Under the pieces are notes generated by a model. The model did no database searches. It was not told the origin of the DNA and was given only the letters and a program-made list of their open reading frames with translations. Below, one piece after another: positions 58,414 through 64,000 of a stretch of DNA of 64,000 nt. The DNA is from Myotis daubentonii (lineage: Eukaryota > Chordata > Mammalia > Chiroptera > Vespertilionidae). The position numbers and the translations under genes were made by a program. Positions within the stretch are counted from its first letter, which is position 1. Every line of letters begins with the position of its first letter. The stretch covers positions 9,825,645 to 9,889,644 of the forward strand of contig NC_081851.1 in the NCBI RefSeq assembly GCF_963259705.1, written 5' to 3'.

Positions 58414-59115
58414 AAAAACCACCCCTAAAGCAGCTTTAAGGTAGGCTTAATTCCGGTCATGATGATTTCCTTCAGAATCAAAGTACGTGGAAGACAAAGG
58501 GAAAATTTCATCACAGCCACAATTGTTTTTATCATCATATTTTATTGTTTCTTACTACGTACCAACTTTTCCCGCCATGGCATCATCATATCAAATCATA
58601 AATGTGGGGTCTGTCTTCAAAACACCCAACAGTGCTTTTGTTCAACATTTAACCATTATAAATATCATACGAGCACTGCTAACAGGCTCACTAAATAGTG
58701 TATTTGTTTATTCAAACATTTTTTGGACTAGATCATATCAATCAAATATAAATCCTGAAATAATGTGAAAAATGCAAAAATATATGGAATATGTTTTCTC
58801 TTATGTTTAAAAACATCTTTTCAAGGTCTTTCAAAGCTGTAGCACATCTTGGTTCTTCCAAAATGAATAAATCAAAGGGAGGCCAATCTGAGTCCAGCCC
58901 CATTTCACTCACTCACAGGAACAGAGACCTTCCTCTTTGCCCCCAGAGCCCACATCTGGTAAGTGCCATCAGCAATGAGAACCTGTCAAAAGCTGCCATC
59001 TACCAATGAACACAAATCATTGTTTATTGTGTCTGATAACATATAGATATTATTTCTATATATCAAGCACAAAAATGAATGAGGTGGGTATCATTATTGG
59101 CATTTTATAGTTTAT
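58414..59115. other. Unannotated DNA; MIR-like end
   Basis: No gene. About 59040-59115 (ATGAATGAGGTGGGTATCATTATTGGCATTTTATAG) recalls the centre of a MIR into which the next Ves inserted. Confidence 0.4.
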
Positions 59116-59128
59116 GAATTGAGGGTAG

Positions 59129-59333
59129 CTCTAGCTGGTTTGGCTCAGTGGATAGAGTGTTGGCCTGAGGACTAAAAGGTCCCAGGTTTGATTTCAGTCA
59201 AGGGCACATGCCCGGGTTTCAGGATCTATCCCCAGTAAGGGCATGCAGGAGGCAGCCAATCAATGATTCTCTCTCATCATTGATATTTCTATCTCTCCCT
59301 CTCTGAAATCAATAAAAAATATTTTTTAAGAAA
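59129..59333 (+). mobile_element. Ves SINE with 13-bp target duplication
   Basis: CTCTAGCTGGTTTGGCTCAGTGG head, GGTTTGATTTCAGTCAAGGGC, GGAGGCAGCCAATCAATG, a CT-rich tail and AATAAAAAATATTTTTT. GAATTGAGGGTAG flanks it at 59116-59128 and 59334-59346. Confidence 0.96.
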
Positions 59334-59346
59334 GAATTGAGGGTAG

Positions 59347-60285
59347 GCCAGGTCAAATCATAGACTAAGGCCTCAAGGAATTTCACCTGACAAAGCCCAC
59401 GGGGTTCCCACCAAGGCCTGCCCCTGGAGAGATAAGTTCCCTGACCATAATCACTCATATAAATCTAATGCACTTAGTTCCTCATTTTATCTGTCTATAC
59501 TTTTACTTAAAAGACACTTTAAACAGTGATTACCTCTATCACTAACCTAATTTTTAAATTTTTCATGAGTAGAGATTTAAGTGGCCACCCAAAAAAAGCA
59601 GATGAATAAAGAGTTTCTATGTTGAAAAAACATCCCTTTTGTCTCTAAATACCATGAGGCCAAGAAGCCGGCTGGCCATTTTTTCCTGATGGATCGCTGT
59701 AGTTCTTATTCAGCAGACATATTCCTATTGCACGGAGGTGGGCACAGCCTGAGACTCCCTTGGTTCTACCCAGAAAAGGGTTTCTTTCCCTCTGATTATG
59801 GTGCATGAGGCCTGAGGCCCACACAGGATTTTAGGGTAAAAAGCTAATTTTAAGGACAAAGAAGTTTGTTTTCTCTGTAACCCAGTGGTCCAGGATGGGC
59901 CGGCAGCAGCTCTGCTCCTGGCAGAAGTTAAAGGACTTCAGTGTCTCCCATCTATTTTCCCCACCATCGCACAGGACATCGCCTCACCTCCATGTTCAAA
60001 CTGGTTGTAAGCTTCTCCATGTTTTAGTAGGAAATGAAGGCTTAGATGTCTCCTATCACTTCTGCTCATGCTTCACTAGCAAGAATTAAACACATGCCTG
60101 CAAGTGAGGCTTGCAACAGTCCCTCCCTGAGAGGGCACATGTCCAGCCATAACTCGATTAGTACCTTGATGGGGTGGGAAAATATTTGGTGGACAGCCAG
60201 CCATCTTCATACTAAGGTATGCCCATAATTCCTGGGTGCATGTGCAGCAAAAGCCAAAGTCCCCATTACACAAAAGAAACAATGA
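59347..60285. other. Unannotated DNA
   Basis: No gene or clear repeat. About 60045-60075 (TAGATGTCTCCTATCACTTCTGCTCATGCTTCACTAGCAAGA) resembles 63878-63913, an unexplained short similarity. Confidence 0.4.
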
Positions 60286-60289
60286 ATAG

Positions 60290-60510
60290 CCTTGCCAGAT
60301 GACCCAGTTGGCTGGAGCATCATCCCATACACCAAAATGTTGTGGGTATGATCCTCAGTCAGAACACATACCTAGGTTTCGGGCTTTGGTCCCCAGCTGG
60401 GGTGCATGCAAGAGGCAACTGATCCATGTTTCTCTCTCACATAGATGTTTCTCGCTCTCTCCCTCTCTCCACTCCTTTCTCTCTAAAATATAAAATAAAA
60501 TAAATGATCA
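60290..60510 (+). mobile_element. Ves SINE, diverged
   Basis: CCTTGCCAGATGACCCAGTTGG head, the CATACACCAAAATG variant, GAACACATACCTAGGTTTCGGG, GAGGCAACTGATCCATG, CT-rich tail and AAATAAAATAAA end. Confidence 0.9.
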
Positions 60511-60710
60511 GGAAAAGGACGACCTAATGAATTCAAATAAACAATAAGCAATACTATTTTACCCAAATATAAGAGGGTGACTCACATGTTTACTTCAAAT
60601 CTATTTTTACTTAGAACAGCCTTTAGAGAGTGAAAGTTCCACAACACCTTTCTAGGCATATGGAAATGGAATTCATCTAAGAAGAATGGGTTTTAAAAAA
60701 ATATTGCCAC
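60511..60710. other. Unannotated DNA
   Basis: AT-rich; nothing recognised. Confidence 0.4.
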
Positions 60711-60711
60711 A

Positions 60712-60831
60712 TGCCCTGGCCGGTGTGGTTCAGTTGGTTGGAGCATTGCCCCATACACCAAAGACTGTGATTTCAATTCCTGATCAGGACACATACACAA
60801 GATTGCAGGTTCAAATCCCCAGTCTGTCAGC

Positions 60832-60877
<46 letters not shown>

Positions 60878-60898
60878 CCCCTTTCTAGCTCTAAAAAA

Positions 60899-60933
<35 letters not shown>

Positions 60934-60940
60934 ATATAAG
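60712..60940 (+). mobile_element. Ves SINE with two internal microsatellites
   Basis: GCCCTGGCCGGTGTGGTTCAGTTGG head, CATACACCAAAGACTG, GATCAGGACACATAC and GGTTCAAATCCCC. A (CT)n tract (about 60834-60870) has replaced the mid/tail region and (AAAT)n (about 60896-60936) forms the tail. Confidence 0.92.
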
Positions 60941-63584
60941 ATTTTAAAATTTTTTAATTAAAAAATATATATGTGTGTATATATCCACATGAAGGACATA
61001 CCCAGGATGCCTCCAAATCTGAAATGATGCTGAGTTGGAAATCAACACAAAATCTAAGGCTCTCCAAGCCCAAACATACGGACCTTAACACACATATGGT
61101 TTCCATCTCTCGCTGAAAGAGCGGGATCTAAATGGAGTTCCAAAGCACATATGCAGTTTCACAAATAGAATTAGGTGCATCAGGATACCTTCCCACCAGA
61201 AGTTCAGCAACGTCCTTTATGCAGCTAGAGAATTGCTGTTCTTTGCTAAAGTTTCCTGGCTGGTCTTGAATCCTTATAAAATTTGTTTCTCACGTGTGTT
61301 GGGGAAGCTTTAGAGGCATGCTTTGTGAGAAAGCTAATGAGAATGCCAGACTTTTCACTTTGGGGTAAAGTGTATGAGTTAAGGCAAGGTTTAAAAGTAC
61401 CAATGTTTGAATCTGGAAGACCTTTTAGGTAAATGTGCTCCATTTTAAAAGGTTTGACCAATGAAATGGTGATCAAAGTTCAAACTAAGACATGTCCATG
61501 TTCAAGAAAAATTTACAGAATCTAAAATGTCAGTGGTCTCAGGTTCCATTATCGAAATGCTGGGCTTGGCCTCCCCCATGGGCCATAACATGAAAATGTA
61601 AAAGAAAAATCTAAAATTATGCATCTGATGTGAATGAAGGAGATGTGAGGATATACCTAAGGACCGACTTGTCCTTACTTGCTTTAAATTTATAGAGCCA
61701 CTGGTCACCACTACATGGGAAAAATCCTTGTTGAGTGAGTTTGTATATGGAAATTTTATATCCTGTCTATTTCATGTCATAGGCTGTGCTATTGTAACAC
61801 ATTGTTTCTCAGTAAGCCTCTCTTTGAATTGGAGAGTGTTTTAATGGTCTGCTTTTCAACTATTTGAGCTTGGATTGGCCAATTAATTTGCCCAATCTCA
61901 TGACATGATTGCTCTAATTGCTACAGTTCTAGAAAGAATTTTTAAAAAGCTAGAATAATGCTTTCATCCTTCCCATTGGTAAATTGACCAAAACTTTATA
62001 ATAGATTCCTACCCAACCAGCACTATCTAAATATAATAGTTATTGAAATCATTAATGAAAGTATTCCACTGAGGTTTCTCAAATTAACTATATCAGCTGC
62101 ACAAAAAAACAAACTTCTCAGAGAATTTCCAGGCCTGCTGCTTTGCTTTGTGATATGGACGCTTGACAGTAATTGTCTGGATTCATTCATCTATTTTGTT
62201 AGGAGGAGGCTGGAAGTCAGCCAGTGTGCAAGTATCATGGTTAGGTCTTTGAAACTGTGTCTTCAATATGAAATTAAGATAGTGTAATTACTATGTCAAT
62301 TCAAAACTCTCTCAAACTCGTCTAGGAAAGCCCGGGGAAAGACGTATGAATTCACGCCTGCCAATGCATGCTTCTCCTCTGGGGCAGTTCCTCAGGACCC
62401 ACAGGAATGGCATTTGGTGTATTTTTAATCCTCTCACTTGTCTAGACTTGATGAGAATACAGTTCAGAGAGGTACCCAGTTTGCAATGCCTTTGGACTCC
62501 CACCCCAGTGCTCCTTCCTGATCACATAGCCTGCTACCAGACTCTTCCCGATATTCATCTTGAGGAAAACTCGCTGTGGGAATCCTGAGGCCTCAGAGTC
62601 AATGCTGGAATAACTTTAGTTTCTAGCTACTCGTTTCAAAAGTTGGTAAGAGGTCACAGAAGTGGAAAATGTGGCCATCACAAGGAATGAGAAGAGGAAG
62701 AAGAAATTCCCACTGGTAACAAGCTCGTGCACAGGCTGCTACCCTTCTGGGTCAGCCTAACGGGGAGCTTCCTGGAGAGCATCCTCGGAAGAAACAGTAG
62801 AAAGATTTCATTCATTATGTCCTTTCTCAACAAGACCAGCAAACCTTGGCGGCCCTGGAGAACTGGTGTGATTGCCCCGGCACCCTGAAACCTCCACCTG
62901 CCGGAGGCAGGACTGCTGAACACACGGACAGCGCCTGGCTCCTACTGAGGGAGTCGAGCAAACCTTCCCTCTCTGAGAGCTACCAGCTCAAAAGGGCTCT
63001 CTCCATCTTTGAACATGAAATTCTGAAAATTGGATTTGAGGGGTGGCATTTAGTTACACGGAACCTCTGTCTCTTGGTCCAGCAGTTAGAACGAGGTCTC
63101 CTTTCTAACGAAGTGCAACCTCTCATATTCCATGTCACTGTCGTGCTTCCTTCTATAAGGGGTTTTCTAGAAGCAGCACCTGTGAGTGCAACTGCTCATA
63201 TACACTTCAGCCTGCAGTTTGGACTCATTACTAGAAGCAATGAAGGCAGCTGCAGCCAGCTGCTACTCAGGTTGGAGTTCCCTGTCCATAGGAACGTCAT
63301 TAGAGAATAGAAGACTGAAAATTGAACTTGGATCATCTTGGGGAGTCACACGCAGTGTATACAGGTTGAGCAATCTCAAATCCTTCCATTCCCTGTGCAG
63401 TGAGTGAACTGTGCTGGAGAAGGTAGTTTGACGAAGATTCATGCAATTTTTCTCAAAGTCATGATGAGTTTCTAAACAACAATCTCTACTACTAATTGCC
63501 ATGTTCATTCTTAACTCATAGTCACTAATCAACAAATATTCACTTCATGCTGTATTTTAGTAGCAAATAAAGAGAAAGACTGTG
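60941..63584. other. Unannotated unique DNA
   Basis: About 2.6 kb without a recognised gene or repeat. The 154-codon frame at 62846-63310 has no domain, no helpful start context and overlapping frames; I treat it as chance. Confidence 0.45.
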
Positions 63585-63585
63585 G

Positions 63586-63798
63586 CCCTAACTGGTTTGG
63601 CTGAGTGGATAGAGTGTCGTCCTGCGGACTGAAAGGTCCCAGGTTCTATTCTGGTCAAGGGCATGAACCTTGGTTGCGGGCACATCCCCAGTATGAGGTG
63701 TGCAGGAGGCAGCTGATTGATGTTTCTCTCTCGTTGATGTTTCTAACTCTCTATCCCTCTCCCTTCTTCTCTGTAAAAAAAATCAATAAAATATATTA
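63586..63798 (+). mobile_element. Ves SINE followed by (GA)n
   Basis: GCCCTAACTGGTTTGGCTGAGTGGATAGAG head, GGTTCTATTCTGGTCAAGGGC, GGCACATCCCCAGTATGAGG, GGAGGCAGCTGATTGATG and AAAAAAAATCAATAAAATAT. Close in sequence to the young copy at 23800. Confidence 0.95.

Positions 63799-63799
<1 letters not shown>

Positions 63800-63853
<54 letters not shown>
63800..63853 (+). repeat. (GA)n microsatellite
   Basis: About 27 GA dinucleotides directly after a Ves A-rich tail. Confidence 0.97.
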
Positions 63854-63856
<3 letters not shown>

Positions 63857-64000
63857 GGCTGTGTATATGCCTAGAAATGTCTCCTATCACTTCCGCTCAC
63901 ATTTCATTGGCAAGATGCTGTATTAGGCAGCCTTCAAACTTCCAAGAGAAGAACATGTGAATTTTCTGCTACCCGCATCATCTTTGGGTGGCCTTACCCT

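Noticed and set aside
62846..63310. A 154-codon plus-strand frame
   Set aside because: No recognisable domain, no splice or promoter context; consistent with chance length in moderately GC-rich DNA.

Overview
This 64-kb window is nuclear DNA of a vespertilionid (vesper) bat, and it holds no host exon that I can recognise. The assignment rests on the repeats: at least a dozen tRNA-derived Ves-type SINEs, HeliBat-type Helitrons ending in a GTGCAC...GTGCAC hairpin and CTAG, three copies of the SPIN non-autonomous hAT transposon, another hAT MITE with GGGTGGGCAAACT ends, and L1 elements of a bat type. I cannot tell genus, chromosome or nearest gene. It reads as intergenic or long-intron DNA.

Layout. 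1-9990: mostly unique DNA with two Ves SINEs, a GT microsatellite, and a roughly 215-bp inverted repeat (4936-5155 against 6400-6606) that brackets a 47-bp-unit minisatellite, itself split by a SPIN element. 10050-19860: a nested L1 block. An old L1 is interrupted by a younger 5.25-kb L1 (11785-17038, 11-bp target duplication) and by two Helitrons joined head to tail (18402-19430). 20300-24500: old L1 3' UTR pieces, an LTR-like relic, a small Helitron and Ves copies. 24500-34600: repeat-poor DNA with stretches that look like conserved non-coding sequence (28560-29640, 32690-33120). 34620-36260: a decayed ERV-L-like pol relic. 38899-42049: four Helitrons in a row on the minus strand, one carrying promoter-like ACTACAATTCCCAG motifs and a SPIN, another carrying a long internal tandem repeat. 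42050-51030: MIR, old L1, MaLR LTR and hAT relics, plus a 60-bp direct duplication. 51032-51254: an internally deleted SPIN beside the target site of a full-length L1. 51273-58396: a 7.1-kb minus-strand L1 with a perfect 17-bp target duplication, an intact ORF1, and an ORF2 whose frame runs its full length but carries two TAA codons. 58414-64000: unique DNA with four Ves SINEs and microsatellites.

Nothing here works together as a pathway. The window records layered transposition: old L1, MIR, ERV-L and MaLR first, then SPIN, other hAT elements and Helitrons, then recent L1 and Ves copies. The most informative objects are the Helitron cluster with the promoter-like cargo, the near-intact L1, and the inverted repeat around the SPIN-split minisatellite.
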